This document shows, one piece after another, positions 11,624 through 11,722 of a stretch of DNA of 11,722 nt. A program made the position numbers and the translations under genes. Origin of the DNA: Bacteroidales bacterium. Lineage in GTDB: Bacteria; Bacteroidota; Bacteroidia; Bacteroidales; Muribaculaceae. The notes beneath the pieces were generated by a model. That model searched no databases. It worked only from the letters and a program-made list of their open reading frames with translations, and was not told the origin of the DNA. The stretch lies in the NCBI GenBank assembly GCA_004553485.1, contig SFLG01000053.1:1-11722 (forward strand), given 5' to 3'. How positions within the stretch are numbered: the stretch's first letter is position 1; every line of letters begins with the position of its first letter.

Positions 11624-11722
11624 ACATTACGCAACATACAACAAGGTTCCGCGGGTGTCCGGGGGTGTCCGGGTGTATCCGTTACTATCCGGTAGTACCG
11701 TCCACGCGTCCGTGTGTGTCGC

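Larger units (their letters stand above)
11589..11722. repeat. Right inverted terminal repeat (134 bp)
   Basis: This is the reverse complement of left-end bases 1-99 plus 145-179, with no mismatch in either block. Identity stops at 11588/180. It contains a TTCCGGTCAACCGGAA palindrome and a parS-like site at its inner edge and two CCGGACACCC-type repeats (reverse strand) in its middle. It is the terminal origin that primes the end nearest the early promoter. Confidence 0.95.

Noticed and set aside
1..11722. tRNA genes, integrase, toxin-antitoxin or other lysogeny modules
   Set aside because: None seen on either strand; the coding space is filled by phage structural, lysis and replication genes.

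Overview
This window looks like a complete linear phage genome of 11,722 bp. It is a very small phi29-like podovirus (protein-primed DNA replication, short tail), probably of a Gram-positive, Clostridia-type host. The two ends are inverted terminal repeats. Between them are 13 tightly packed genes with almost every family expected of a phi29-type phage: portal/connector, lower collar, major capsid protein, tail knob, holin, endolysin, DNA packaging ATPase, family-B DNA polymerase with exonuclease, a terminal-protein candidate and an SSB-like protein. Strong AAAGGGG-type ribosome binding sites and an endolysin with a CW_7-like motif point to a Firmicute. There is no integrase or tRNA, and nothing that marks lysogeny apart from a small XRE-type regulator.

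Layout. 1-179: left ITR. 188-285: late promoter region. 286-6192 (+): late operon, in the order connector (gp10), lower collar (gp11), capsid (gp8), tail knob body (gp9 C-terminal part), tail N-terminal domain (gp9 N-terminal part as a separate gene), holin, endolysin. 6199-6252: hairpin terminator where the two operons converge. 6243-11414 (-): early/replication operon, read from the right end: acidic-tailed DNA-binding candidate, SSB, XRE regulator, terminal protein, DNA polymerase, packaging ATPase. 11415-11588: early leader and promoter. 11589-11722: right ITR. The early order matches phi29 genes 6-5-4-3-2, so the XRE gene sits where phi29 encodes p4, its early/late switch.

The most interesting content is non-coding. 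(1) A 16-bp palindrome, TTCCGGTYRACCGGAA, occurs eight times exactly and once degenerately, in both ITRs, in most intergenic gaps and inside two genes, at spacings near 1 kb or 2 kb. (2) Three sites resemble bacterial parS, the Spo0J/ParB target: one 15/16 match forms the core of the terminator at the convergence point, and one lies in each ITR directly against the 16-bp palindrome. This recalls phi29, where Spo0J is reported to help trap phage genomes in spores. (3) The early and late promoters carry the same composite element, TATAATGTCCWTAGGACA, with a shared operator palindrome at the start site. A second shared motif overlaps the early -35 box but lies upstream of the late promoter, an arrangement that would suit one protein repressing early and activating late transcription. 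(4) Two DnaA boxes lie 21 bp apart in the early operon. Phi29 late genes with no visible counterpart are the scaffold, head fibre, appendage and tail-tip hydrolase; no packaging RNA was recognised.
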